A stretch of DNA of 64,000 bases from Heterodera schachtii (Eukaryota; Nematoda; Chromadorea; Rhabditida; Heteroderidae), in NCBI GenBank assembly GCA_023374025.1, contig SIJG01000072.1:85089-149088 (forward strand), in the 5' to 3' direction. Below the pieces are notes generated by a model. That model had not been told where the DNA came from. It worked only from the letters and a program-made list of their open reading frames with translations, and ran no database searches. The position numbers and the translations under genes were made by a program. Positions 47,718 to 57,686 of this stretch are shown here, piece after piece. Positions within the stretch are counted from its first letter, which is position 1, and every line of letters begins with the position of its first letter.

Positions 47718-48184
47718 ATTTTCTTAATTTTTTTTCAAATTCCTCTCTAATCTGTGATGTAATGATGTGTGTTGTTCTTTCTTTTATTTATCATTTATTA
47801 ATTTCCATTCTTTTAAAATGCGTTAATGACATTTTCAATTAAGCCTATTTTTGAAACCAAAATCATTAATAGAGGAGATGTCAATGTGAAATTGTAAAGT
47901 TAGCCGAAGTTTTCCATTCTTTTCACATAAATTAACTGATAAAATTTTGTCAATTGAATTAATATGAATAAGAACATAAAAACAAAACTAAGAAAATGCA
48001 TTTCTTAAAAAATAAATATTTTTTATGGTTTTTTTAAATATTTATTATTAATGCTTTTTATCCATTTTTTTTTTCATTAAATGTTTAATGTTTTTAAGTT
48101 GGCTAAATTCTTTAGAAAAATAATTCTGTAAATACCTTATGATGAAATCCATGGCTTTGTTATTTAATTCTTATTTATCAGATA

Positions 48185-48383
48185 TATTTTTTTTAATTCT
48201 ACCGAAGGTCAGTTTCACAAATGATTGAATTTTTTGGCATCATTTTCTCTACTTTCATTAGAATTTTAATAAAATTATTTTCTAATGAATTTAGCCAATT
48301 TAAAAGCATTACACATTTAATAAAAAAATAAAAAGCATAAATAATAATAATAAATAATATAATAAATAAAAAATCTTTTTAAC
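48185..48383 (+). pseudogene. 5' flank of a third, truncated HTH-gene copy
   Basis: The text GGTCAGTTTCACAAATGATT then TTTCTCTACTTTCATTA is a diverged match to the sequence just upstream of the two HTH genes (near 43,550 and 46,820). It ends CTTTTTAAC, matching the TTTTTTTAACAG before their ATG, and is then cut by the assembly gap. Confidence 0.55.
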
Positions 48384-48402
48384 NNNNNNNNNNNNNNNNN
48401 NN
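48384..48402. other. Assembly gap (19 N)
   Basis: Nineteen N characters join AT-rich nematode DNA to the visible start of the left LTR. The true gap length and the join are unverified. Confidence 1.
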
Positions 48403-49416
48403 CCCCAGCGCCGTGATGCCCCATATCGTCGACCGGACCCAGCCACAAAGAAAGCCGATCCCAAAAAAGTTCCTGCTCCTGGGGTCAAGAAACTCCTCAC
48501 TGAGGTGCTTTCTGAGATCAGCACCCTTAGCGATGCGTTGAACAAGCACGCGGCTGAGTTTTCCCGTTTCTTCCAATTCATCGTGAACCAGGCAAAAATT
48601 TGTGACCAGGAAGACGAGAGAGAGAAACAGGCTCGGAAAGCAGAAGATGGGAAAGAAAAACCAGCGGAAGATGGGAAAGAAAAACAGACGGAGGAGGGGG
48701 AAAAGCAACCGGAGCCGGCTAAAGAGGATTAAGCCCGGGGGGGAGCTTTCTGTCGCCGACAGAAAAAATCGGCAGTGATCATTGGTCACCAACTTTGTTA
48801 ACTTTACTCTTTTTGCCTTATTCATAAATTTTTGTCTTAATGAGAGCCACTTTTTGAAATTAATCTGAGAAAGCATTAAAAGTGGTCATCCACGGTTCTT
48901 TCCCTGGGCCCTTAATCCGTTTTTTCCCCATTTTTCTTGTCATTGATGTCCACCATTTGCCCCATGCGCTCTTCAACATGCTCATCAGTGCGGCCGCCCC
49001 TTTCTGGTCCACGCCCAAGCCCAAGAAGAACCCGTATAAAAGAACGAAGGAAGAGCCACTCTTTCGAATTCAATTTCCCATTTTTAACTGACCTCCAACA
49101 GTTATCAAACGATCTTTTTCCAAACGATCAAACGATCCAATTTTCTTCACACATTTCAATTTTTCACATTTTTCATTGCGTTTTTGAATAAAGGTTTTAT
49201 CCAAAAAACCTGTTCACCTTTCCTTCCCATAAGGAAATCCCCTTTTTTCAACCAAACGCCAATTCCTCCCATAAGAATTTGGTATTCCCATTTCCCAAAT
49301 CATAAGCCATAAACTTTTCCAATTTATCCTGTTCATCCAAAATTTAAACGCAATTTTCCATCCCTTTTCCCATACTTTCTGAACCGCCGTTCCCATTCCG
49401 AAAACGGCGGCGATAG
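48403..49416 (+). repeat. Left LTR (start truncated by gap)
   Basis: U3 carries the 3' half of the accessory ORF (48,409-48,732). A TATA box CGTATAAAAGAACG at about 49,032 and a polyadenylation signal GAATAAAGG at about 49,186 follow. Near the end, CCGCCGTT...AACGGCGG can form a hairpin, and TTTCTGTCGCCGACAGAAA at about 48,749 is a perfect stem after the ORF stop. Confidence 0.9.
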
Positions 49417-49552
49417 AAAAAGATTAAGAGTCTGTTAGTGCTCTTCCCGACTGAGCCACACAGAACCCCATCCCTAATTTCCCTCGCAAAATAAAATAAA
49501 AAACAAAAAAAAAAACATTTAAAACCTTTAAAAACCTTTTCATCTCATTAAA

Positions 49553-52500
49553 ATGTCCTCAACAATTCGTGGTGTGCTGACCACCTCAGTTCCCAAGGCA
49601 CGCCTGAATTTGACTTCCGCCAATGATTTGTTGACCAATGGAAACGCCGGAATCACGGAGTTATCCAGTGCCTCCGAAATATTGACGAGAAACCTTGACT
49701 TAATTCAAAAACAATTAGACAAATGGGGGGCCGTTATGCTTGGGCTGAACGCGGTCCAAAGAACTGCTGAAGAGGCAGTTTTTGAACAATATAACCCTGG
49801 GGGGGACACTCCCGGGGAAATGATCACAATTTTGACCGAAACGATTGGCCAACTCGATTTGCGGGTGGACCAACTCCGTGCGCAAGCCCAGCAACAAGCA
49901 GCGGCGGTTGCACCAGTCCAACTTCCGCCAATCCCACCACCACAAGTTTACCACATTCCGCTCCCGGTCATGGGACTTTTGGATTTTGACGGGAACCCGG
50001 CAAAATGGGCCTGTTTCTGGTCTAATTTCCGGGATAATGTAGACCGCCGTCCAGAACTGTCACCCGCACAAAAACTCAATTATTTGATGGGACAACTTAA
50101 GGGCCCCGCTAAAGAACTTGTAATGGGTTACCCGACGATTGACGCCAATTATGACATTGTCAAACAATCATTAGTTAGCCGATTTGGGGACGAATTTAAG
50201 AGGGCCAATGATTTGAGGGGCGAGCTTCTTCGTCTCCCAAAGGCAATCATGACCACCGCCTCTCTCCGAAGCTTTTCCGAAGCGGTGGAACGAATTTGTC
50301 GCCAGCTAGGGCCCTTGGAGGCTAACATGGACGAGAGCCCGTATGTTGTAACCACAATATTAGAGAAATTGCCTGCTGATGCCCGACTCGAGCTACTCAA
50401 ACAAGAAAGAGAAACCGGGGCAAAATGGTCAGCCAAAAAATGGCGAGAAGGTCTAGCTGCCATGGTCCAATTGCGAGAAGCAGCAAAAATTGACCGAGAA
50501 TTACCTCCCCAACGCCAAAACGGGCACCACCACGCCCATGGTCAAGGGGGCCGAACAAACGGCCATAATTCATTCATGAATCAGCCACGCCGGGCGTTTC
50601 CCGTAGTGGAACCAACTCAAAAAAAGGTGGGAAACCGAAACCCCTCACCTATTCCAAATAAACCTGGGTCAAATTGTTCACTCTGCTCAGCTAACGACCA
50701 TAAACCCACAAATTGTCCAAAATATCCAAGTGCACAAAAACGCCAGCAACGGTTGACTGAACAAGACAGATGCCATTTGTGCATCCGTAATGGTCATTGT
50801 TTGGCGAATTGTTCGGTCAAAACGAAGTGTGCTTGGTGTGGAGGTCGTCACCACCTCATTGTTTGCCGAACATATCGGGGCGAATTTAACAGTCCATCCA
50901 CCACAAGGGCAAGAACTCCCACAAGGGCAGGCTCGAGGAGCGGAACCCCAATTCCCCGAAATAACTTCAGTTCTGTTGCGACCGCTTTGGTAGGACAAAA
51001 AAGGGGAAGAAACCCATCCTATCTGATGCTCAAAAAAGTGAATGTGTACAATCATAGGGACCCAACCAGGCCCGTTTCAGTACCACTTTTTTGGGACGGC
51101 GGTAGTCAAACATCATTTGGTACGACTGATTTGGTTAAAGAGACTAATCCTCGGAAAGTTTTCACCGAAGAAATGGTAGTGGGAGGTTTTGTAGGGAATC
51201 AAAAGGAAACCTTCTCACGGTTTAATTCACCTTGTTTTTCTTTTCTGATTGAAAGAGAAGACGGTGGATGGGAACAAGTTTTGCTCAATCAAACCGATAA
51301 AATCACACCCCCAATTGATTGCCTGATCGAAGGCAACGAATTTGACGAATTTTCGGTCGAAAATTCTGAAGAACCTTATCCCTCCGCCTTGGAACCCAAA
51401 ATACTGATAGGAATTCGGGACTTTTGGCGTTTCATTTTGGGGCAGGAAGAAATCCGACCAGGAATTTTCAAGATTCGAACTGTTTTCGGTACTGTCTACG
51501 GTGGGGAGGAATACCAAGACCCCGACCATGAGCAAACCTCAAACTTTTCATTATCATGCCCAGTGCTTAACCCAGCACAAGCCTCAGAAATGGACATAGC
51601 CAAATTCTGGAATTTGGAGTCCATAGGCATTTCAGATTGCCCCCGGTCCAACGACGACGAGATTGCCCTGAAAAAGTTCAAAGAAACCGTTAAAAAAGAC
51701 GGAGAAGGGCGGTATGAAGTTGGATTACCGTGGAAAAACGATGAAGAAATCCCACCTGAAAATTTCCGCATCGCCTTTTCTCGCCTTTCCGCATTAGTGC
51801 GAAAATTTCGAGAGGCACCCCAATTATTCAACGGGTGCAATGAAATTCTCCAAGACTATTTGAATCGTGGCATCATCGAAGAAAGTACCCGGACAAATGC
51901 CCCTCAACACTTTTTACCCCATCACACGGTGGTTGGCAAACGATTGCGTATAGTTTTCGACGCCTCTTCCCATGAACGAGACTCGCGTTCTTTAAATGAC
52001 ACACTTTTCGCAGGTCCCAACTTATACCCGGATTTAGCCGGCAAATTAATCCAATTTAGGGCTACTATTTACCCTGTGTGGGCAGACATAGAAAAAGCCT
52101 TTCTAATGATTAGTTTGAAAGAGTCAGACAGGGAATTTTCCAAATTTCTGTGGACTAGGGACCCGAATTCCCCTCTTTCCGGAAATAATTTGGTCATTTA
52201 TCGCTTTCGTCGAATTACATTCGGGATTGTTTCGTGCCCATTTTTGTTGGCGGCCACTCTCCAACACCATTTGGAAACCACGCCAGGCACTTTGGCCAAG
52301 GAAATCCAACAGCATTCCCTGCTGTATGTGGACAATTTACTTTTATTAGCTGAATGCCCTGAGGAGGCAAGAGAAAAGGCCATTGAGGCACAAAAAATTT
52401 TCTCATCCGCAAAAATGCGTCTCCGTGATTTTGTCGCAGCGGACTCGGAAATTCTAAGTGTTGTGCCATCTGAAGACCACCTTTCCGAATCCGAGCCCCT

Positions 52501-55500
52501 TGTACTTGGGCAGAAATGGATTCTCAGTTCGGACACTTTATTTTTCTCTTTCCCTATTATTCCGTTACCAGAAAAACTGACCCGAAGGATTATTTTAAAA
52601 ACCATTGCTTCATTTTTTGACCCCCTCGGATTATGCTCCCCCTGCCTGGTAGGAGCTAAGCTATTTTTCCAGAGTATGTGGGAAATGTCCAGGGGATGGG
52701 ACGAGCCCATACCGGACAGAGAACAAACACCATGGAAAGAATTGAGAAGCAATTGGCATGAAAAAACCATCACAATTCCCAGACACACTTTCCGCACAAA
52801 AAACAGTACACTACAATTACATGTTTTTTCTGATGCTTCCCCAAATGCTTTTGCAACTTCCGTCTATTTAAGGTCAGAGACGGACGGAAATTTTTCGTCC
52901 TCCTTGGTCTATTCCCGATCCCGAGTAAAACCCAGGAAAATGGGAAAAGACCAGCCTGACGGACTTACTATTCCCCGCCTTGAACTTTTAGGAGTTTTAA
53001 TAGGAGTAAGGGCTGCTAAATTTGTGAAAACCCATTTTCCCTATGAAATTGCTGAAATTTATCTTTGGTCGGACTCGCAAATTGTCTTGGCATGGCTTTC
53101 ATCGACTGATAAGCAGCCAGTATTCGTGTCGAATCGAATTAGAGAAATCCGATCGCACCGCGACATCTCATTTCGGTATGTGCGTTCGGCAGACAATCCG
53201 GCAGACTTGGCAACCCGGCCAATTCCACCAGAGGAATTAAGAACGAAAAAATTGTGGTGGGAAGGACCGAATTGGCTATCCCAAATACCTGAAAATTGGC
53301 CCGACGAACAGACGGTCATTTTACCTCCCGCAGAAAGTGTCGCACCCGAACCAATTGTGTGTGCCGCCGTCATTTCTCCCCCTATTATTTTTGAATTTGA
53401 TCGCTTCGGATCATGGGAGAAGCTTCTCAGAACCGCCTCTTTCGTTGTTAAATTCCTGTACAAATTAGGGAAAAAGAGACAACTGCTCCCCGAAATAGAG
53501 GGAGAAGAAATTTTTGAGTACGAAAACCAAAAATTTGTCAAAAATTGGCTGTTTAAAATTATCCAAAAGGGGATGAACCCCCCGACCCAAACTTATCTTG
53601 ACAAAAATGGAGTGATCAGGTTGAACTCTCGATTATCCAACATTGTCGACAAAGATTTTGCCCATCCGATTGTGATCCCCACAAATTCGCAGGCACTCAG
53701 CCTACTGATCCGCCATTCTCATATTACGTTACTACATGCTGGCGTAGACGCTACTTTAACAGATTTCCTTTGTAAATTTTGGTGCAAAAAAGCGAGACGA
53801 ACTGTCCGCAAAGTTATCACTGAGTGTAATATTTGTAAGAAAGATCGAGCAGTAAAATTCGGACTTCCTCCGATGCCGCCCCTTCCAAAGTCACGTACTT
53901 ACCCCTCCCTTGCTTTTGAAAATGTTGGGATTGACTTTTTAGGCCCAACTCTTTACAAAACGGTCAATTCAGGCCCAAATAAAGCATGGATTCTTTTAAT
54001 CACATGTTTGGCTTGCCGAGCCGTACACTTAGAACTTGTTAATTCCCTATCTGCCGATCACTTTTTATTGGCATTTAGACGTTTTGTTGCCCGTAGAGGA
54101 CTGCCTAAAGGCATCTTATCAGATAATGGGTCTCAATTCGTACTTTCTAAAAAAGTCCTTGACAAATGTACAGAATTTTGTATTAAATGGACACTCATTC
54201 CAGCGTTTAGCCCATGGTCAGGGGGCGTTTATGAACGCCTAAATGCATTGATCAAAAATTGCTTTCGGCGTATTTTGGGACGCAGAATTTTAAATTGGGA
54301 GGAAATTGTTACCTTCCTAACTGAAGTGGAAGCCTCAATAAATTCGAGACCTATCACTTTTGTCTCTGATGAAATTGACGGTCCCATCCCTTTACGACCA
54401 ATCGATTTTTTATCCCCCAAAGTAAACCTGAGTTTTGAAGAACCTGAAAATTCGGAAGAAATTTATCGGCCATCTCAGGCAGAAAAATTAGCCGCTCGTT
54501 GGTGGGCCACAGCAAAGTCAATTCGGCAATTCTGGGAAAAATGGTCCCAAGAATATTTGCTTATGCTCCGACAGCGAAATCAGACGAGTCATAAGGGACC
54601 ACGGATCACCGCCCAAACCCGTCCCTGTCTTAATCAGATTGTCCTTGTAGAAAACGAAGGATTCCCAAGAAACACATGGCCTTTAGGCAAAATTATCGAA
54701 TTGAATGAGCCAAAAGAGAACCCTCGAAGCGCTAATATTCTCATGCCAAATGGCCGAATCATTTCAAGACCGGTGTCCAAATTGGTACCTTTAGAAGAAA
54801 TTCCTAAGGAAAAAGAAAACTCTCTTTCGCCCGGGGGAGATTTCCTAACGGAAAATAGGAATGATGTCGCCGAAAACACATCATTAGAAAAGGCAAAAGG
54901 GGCCACCAAACCAATGATAAGATGGGCAAAAGAACCACCCCGGCCACAAAAACGGTTTGTTAAATGGGCGGATAAGCGACCAGGAGCCACCACTTCGGCG
55001 TCCTCCCTTTCGTCCATTATAACACTTACCTTCGTCATTTCTCTGTTTTTTGGGCCCATAAGTGCCTTTCCTACCCTCCCAAAATTGATGGGAAATCCAA
55101 CCCAATCAGCCAATGTTAGCAACTCATTTTCATGTAATACCCAGGGAATAACTGTCATAGGACGGGATGATATCCAACGGGTTGAAATATGTTGCGACGG
55201 AATTTGTGGAAATCGGGAGTATAAAAATCCATTCCTTTTTGCAATTCCCGACGAGAACCTTCTGTTAGGGGTCTCCTGTCTAGCCCAATTTTGGAATGGA
55301 CCAAACATCTCCACTACCGTTTCCGCCCAATGTGCCCCAGTCGATATTTGTCTAATTTTGGACTGTTACTGGTGCTGGGAACGAATTTTTAATTTCCATT
55401 GCTCTCCCACAGTCTCCGCGATTTTGACCGGACTTTTGCTTTTCCTCATCGGAGTAGCGCTGTTTTTCCTTTGTTGCTTTTTGAAGTGGACTCGTTGTCT

Positions 55501-57511
55501 CCTGCGCACTTCAAAGCGCTGCCTTTTAACCATTTTGTGCCGTTGGCCAAAAGCACTGAAAAGGACAAAGACAAGGCAATTGTCCACAGAAGACTCAGAT
55601 GATGAATATGAGCAGTGGAGGAAAAGACACCGAAATAGGCGCTTTAAGCCATTGACTAAATTGGGGATGGCCTTGGCACTTATTTGTCTGTCCCAAGCAT
55701 TCACACCCGGATTAAGCGAACCAGCCACTATAACAGCAAACACAGAAGAATGTGAGACAAATTCGAACGGAACGGAATGCAGTTTCAATTCTGTTACCCT
55801 AGTAAATCTTCTCCCAGTGGGCCAACCCGTGGATTTACTTATAAGAGGGCCAGAATCCGTACTTTTGGGAACCATGATTTTCACCCTTAAGGGATTGTTT
55901 CAGGAATGCATTCCCGAGTCTTTGGGCTTTATCAGATCCTATAAAATTGAGACATTAGGGAACAAACGGTGCCCCGGAATGGGGTCCTGCACCGGGAAGA
56001 ATTGTGAAAATCTGTTAACAAATCAGACTGTTCCCGAATTAGCCGAGGCGAATAACTATCCCGGAAATACCTACTGCATAGACAGCGGTTCTTTTTGGTT
56101 TAATGGCTGCGGAGGTACCAATTCCGCGTGCCTTTATTACCGGAATTATGCTATTCCCACTAAACACGGAAATAAATTTGTTTACGAAAAATTCCGATGT
56201 CCTGCCTGGGACTTTAGGATTATGTTAGGGGTAAAAATTAATTTGCACGGAAATCCATCACATTTTGAGGAAACGGTCCTATATTCGGGCCACACTTTCC
56301 ATCTAAAAATGGCAAAATTATCCGTGACACCAGCCGTTTTTGGCAGTCCCGCCGCTCCCGGATTGTCCGGCATATTCATTGGAGGCCGGGACAAAGCCGC
56401 ACTCGTACCGTCTTTTCAGCCCTCTCTGAATTGTCCGGACGAAATATCGGCAAACTTAATGCAGTGCAATCTTTCCCTAAATTCTTGCACCAAATGCCGG
56501 CCGGACCACAGTGAAGGCACTGTTCGCTGCCATTGTCGTGAAACGGACGTCGAAAAATTGTTGGAAGATCCAACAACCAAATTACCTTTGTCCATTGGCC
56601 CATTTGTCCTAAATTATCGTCACCCTAAGGAAATTTGGGCCGAAACTGATTTTGTACCAATTCAAATAGCCTTAAAAATGGAAGGAATAAAATTGGCTAT
56701 AAGTCATCAAATGGCCAAGTGTCAAATAACCCCAGCAGGGATCACAGGTTGCTACCGGTGCCGAATCGGTAGCCGTTTCTCTTACACCTGTACTGCTAGT
56801 TACGGTACCCCCCTAGCCGAAATTTCGTGTGAAAATGGGGCGAATTGGGCCATCCCCTGCACAAATAACACCATTCAACACAACACTTCTCTCTCTCTTA
56901 ATTCAGCTGAAATAAATTCCATTTGTAAAGTAATTTGCCCTGGGGGAGAGACCATGTTCGTAATGAAAGGGACCCTCTCCTATTTACCCTCATTAAGCCG
57001 AAATTGGCGCATTTCGGGATCACGAACAAACCACAATCCCGGTGGTTTCAGCTTCCCCGAATTTGGCGATTTTTCCCACCTGTTTAACTGGATTTTTGGA
57101 GGCATTCAATTGGCCATTATCATATGTGTCATGTTTCTTGGCATATTAGTGCTTTATTGTCTAATTAGGCTAAACCCAATTTTCCGAGGGTACCGCCTGT
57201 TCATTAGAATAATGGCCATATGTGTAATCGCGCAAGCGATTCATGCCGAAGAAGTGGAAAGTCAGTCATTCATTGACCAAAAATATTTTGAAGTAAAGAT
57301 TTTTGTATGGATGCACCAAGAAATTATAGGTCAGGCCTTTCTTGCCATTTGCATATTTATCACAATTTGCGCTTTCGCATGGATGATAATGGAGCGTAGA
57401 CGGCGTTATCCCATACGTCTAAGACGCGACCGTGTCGAACCGCAAAGACAGCCGACCATGGTAATGCAATGGCTAACTCCAAGTGGACGGCCGGCATTAG
57501 TCATGCAGTGA
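49553..57511 (+). CDS. BEL/Pao gag-pol-env polyprotein, intact frame
   Basis: A single 2,652-codon frame. Gag-like region (about 135-290) is followed by cysteine-rich zinc knuckles (about 375-441). The aspartic protease motif reads FWDGGSQTSF at Asp515, with Gly where Ser/Thr is usual. Reverse transcriptase spans about 780-1000, with YVDN at 925-928. RNase H starts near Asp1094 (FSDAS). Integrase has an N-terminal His/Cys zinc region (about 1386-1433) and catalytic Asp1461, Asp1524 and Glu1561. The last 830 residues are envelope-like: hydrophobic segments near 1820-1838, 1956-1978, 2037-2055 (a second signal-like segment), 2518-2539 and 2594-2613, with cysteine-rich ectodomains and N-glycosylation sites between them. 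Several nematode BEL/Pao elements are known to carry a phlebovirus-like class II glycoprotein in this position; assignment here is by layout and cysteine richness. No internal stops. Confidence 0.93.
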   Translation: MSSTIRGVLTTSVPKARLNLTSANDLLTNGNAGITELSSASEILTRNLDLIQKQLDKWGAVMLGLNAVQRTAEEAVFEQYNPGGDTPGEMITILTETIGQLDLRVDQLRAQAQQQAAAVAPVQLPPIPPPQVYHIPLPVMGLLDFDGNPAKWACFWSNFRDNVDRRPELSPAQKLNYLMGQLKGPAKELVMGYPTIDANYDIVKQSLVSRFGDEFKRANDLRGELLRLPKAIMTTASLRSFSEAVERICRQLGPLEANMDESPYVVTTILEKLPADARLELLKQERETGAKWSAKKWREGLAAMVQLREAAKIDRELPPQRQNGHHHAHGQGGRTNGHNSFMNQPRRAFPVVEPTQKKVGNRNPSPIPNKPGSNCSLCSANDHKPTNCPKYPSAQKRQQRLTEQDRCHLCIRNGHCLANCSVKTKCAWCGGRHHLIVCRTYRGEFNSPSTTRARTPTRAGSRSGTPIPRNNFSSVATALVGQKRGRNPSYLMLKKVNVYNHRDPTRPVSVPLFWDGGSQTSFGTTDLVKETNPRKVFTEEMVVGGFVGNQKETFSRFNSPCFSFLIEREDGGWEQVLLNQTDKITPPIDCLIEGNEFDEFSVENSEEPYPSALEPKILIGIRDFWRFILGQEEIRPGIFKIRTVFGTVYGGEEYQDPDHEQTSNFSLSCPVLNPAQASEMDIAKFWNLESIGISDCPRSNDDEIALKKFKETVKKDGEGRYEVGLPWKNDEEIPPENFRIAFSRLSALVRKFREAPQLFNGCNEILQDYLNRGIIEESTRTNAPQHFLPHHTVVGKRLRIVFDASSHERDSRSLNDTLFAGPNLYPDLAGKLIQFRATIYPVWADIEKAFLMISLKESDREFSKFLWTRDPNSPLSGNNLVIYRFRRITFGIVSCPFLLAATLQHHLETTPGTLAKEIQQHSLLYVDNLLLLAECPEEAREKAIEAQKIFSSAKMRLRDFVAADSEILSVVPSEDHLSESEPLVLGQKWILSSDTLFFSFPIIPLPEKLTRRIILKTIASFFDPLGLCSPCLVGAKLFFQSMWEMSRGWDEPIPDREQTPWKELRSNWHEKTITIPRHTFRTKNSTLQLHVFSDASPNAFATSVYLRSETDGNFSSSLVYSRSRVKPRKMGKDQPDGLTIPRLELLGVLIGVRAAKFVKTHFPYEIAEIYLWSDSQIVLAWLSSTDKQPVFVSNRIREIRSHRDISFRYVRSADNPADLATRPIPPEELRTKKLWWEGPNWLSQIPENWPDEQTVILPPAESVAPEPIVCAAVISPPIIFEFDRFGSWEKLLRTASFVVKFLYKLGKKRQLLPEIEGEEIFEYENQKFVKNWLFKIIQKGMNPPTQTYLDKNGVIRLNSRLSNIVDKDFAHPIVIPTNSQALSLLIRHSHITLLHAGVDATLTDFLCKFWCKKARRTVRKVITECNICKKDRAVKFGLPPMPPLPKSRTYPSLAFENVGIDFLGPTLYKTVNSGPNKAWILLITCLACRAVHLELVNSLSADHFLLAFRRFVARRGLPKGILSDNGSQFVLSKKVLDKCTEFCIKWTLIPAFSPWSGGVYERLNALIKNCFRRILGRRILNWEEIVTFLTEVEASINSRPITFVSDEIDGPIPLRPIDFLSPKVNLSFEEPENSEEIYRPSQAEKLAARWWATAKSIRQFWEKWSQEYLLMLRQRNQTSHKGPRITAQTRPCLNQIVLVENEGFPRNTWPLGKIIELNEPKENPRSANILMPNGRIISRPVSKLVPLEEIPKEKENSLSPGGDFLTENRNDVAENTSLEKAKGATKPMIRWAKEPPRPQKRFVKWADKRPGATTSASSLSSIITLTFVISLFFGPISAFPTLPKLMGNPTQSANVSNSFSCNTQGITVIGRDDIQRVEICCDGICGNREYKNPFLFAIPDENLLLGVSCLAQFWNGPNISTTVSAQCAPVDICLILDCYWCWERIFNFHCSPTVSAILTGLLLFLIGVALFFLCCFLKWTRCLLRTSKRCLLTILCRWPKALKRTKTRQLSTEDSDDEYEQWRKRHRNRRFKPLTKLGMALALICLSQAFTPGLSEPATITANTEECETNSNGTECSFNSVTLVNLLPVGQPVDLLIRGPESVLLGTMIFTLKGLFQECIPESLGFIRSYKIETLGNKRCPGMGSCTGKNCENLLTNQTVPELAEANNYPGNTYCIDSGSFWFNGCGGTNSACLYYRNYAIPTKHGNKFVYEKFRCPAWDFRIMLGVKINLHGNPSHFEETVLYSGHTFHLKMAKLSVTPAVFGSPAAPGLSGIFIGGRDKAALVPSFQPSLNCPDEISANLMQCNLSLNSCTKCRPDHSEGTVRCHCRETDVEKLLEDPTTKLPLSIGPFVLNYRHPKEIWAETDFVPIQIALKMEGIKLAISHQMAKCQITPAGITGCYRCRIGSRFSYTCTASYGTPLAEISCENGANWAIPCTNNTIQHNTSLSLNSAEINSICKVICPGGETMFVMKGTLSYLPSLSRNWRISGSRTNHNPGGFSFPEFGDFSHLFNWIFGGIQLAIIICVMFLGILVLYCLIRLNPIFRGYRLFIRIMAICVIAQAIHAEEVESQSFIDQKYFEVKIFVWMHQEIIGQAFLAICIFITICAFAWMIMERRRRYPIRLRRDRVEPQRQPTMVMQWLTPSGRPALVMQ

Positions 57512-57642
57512 CAGATTAGCCGAAATTGCCTATGTACAAAAATCCCACCCACACTTTACGCTAATAATTTTAATAAAATTTTCACATTGCCCACCCCAAA
57601 TGTGCATTAATCCCGATGGGATTCACTATTAGCAAATTGGGG

Positions 57643-57656
57643 GCTATATAAATAGG
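57643..57656 (+). promoter_or_regulatory. TATA box upstream of the accessory ORF
   Basis: GGGGGCTATATAAATAGG lies about 30-40 bp before ATG 57,687, giving a very short leader. It is separate from the LTR TATA box at about 58,882. Confidence 0.6.
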
Positions 57657-57686
57657 AAATTCTCCCCCACCACATCACTCTCGTTT

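Larger units (their letters stand above)
45790..47955. repeat. Tandem segmental duplication, copy 2
   Basis: Second copy of the 42,530-44,690 block, in the same orientation, with small indels. It continues beyond the homology into AT-rich DNA that reaches the upstream part of a third, diverged copy at about 48,185. Confidence 0.9.

Noticed and set aside
52325..52336. YVDN in place of YVDD as evidence of a dead reverse transcriptase
   Set aside because: YVDN is common among BEL/Pao reverse transcriptases, so it does not indicate inactivation.
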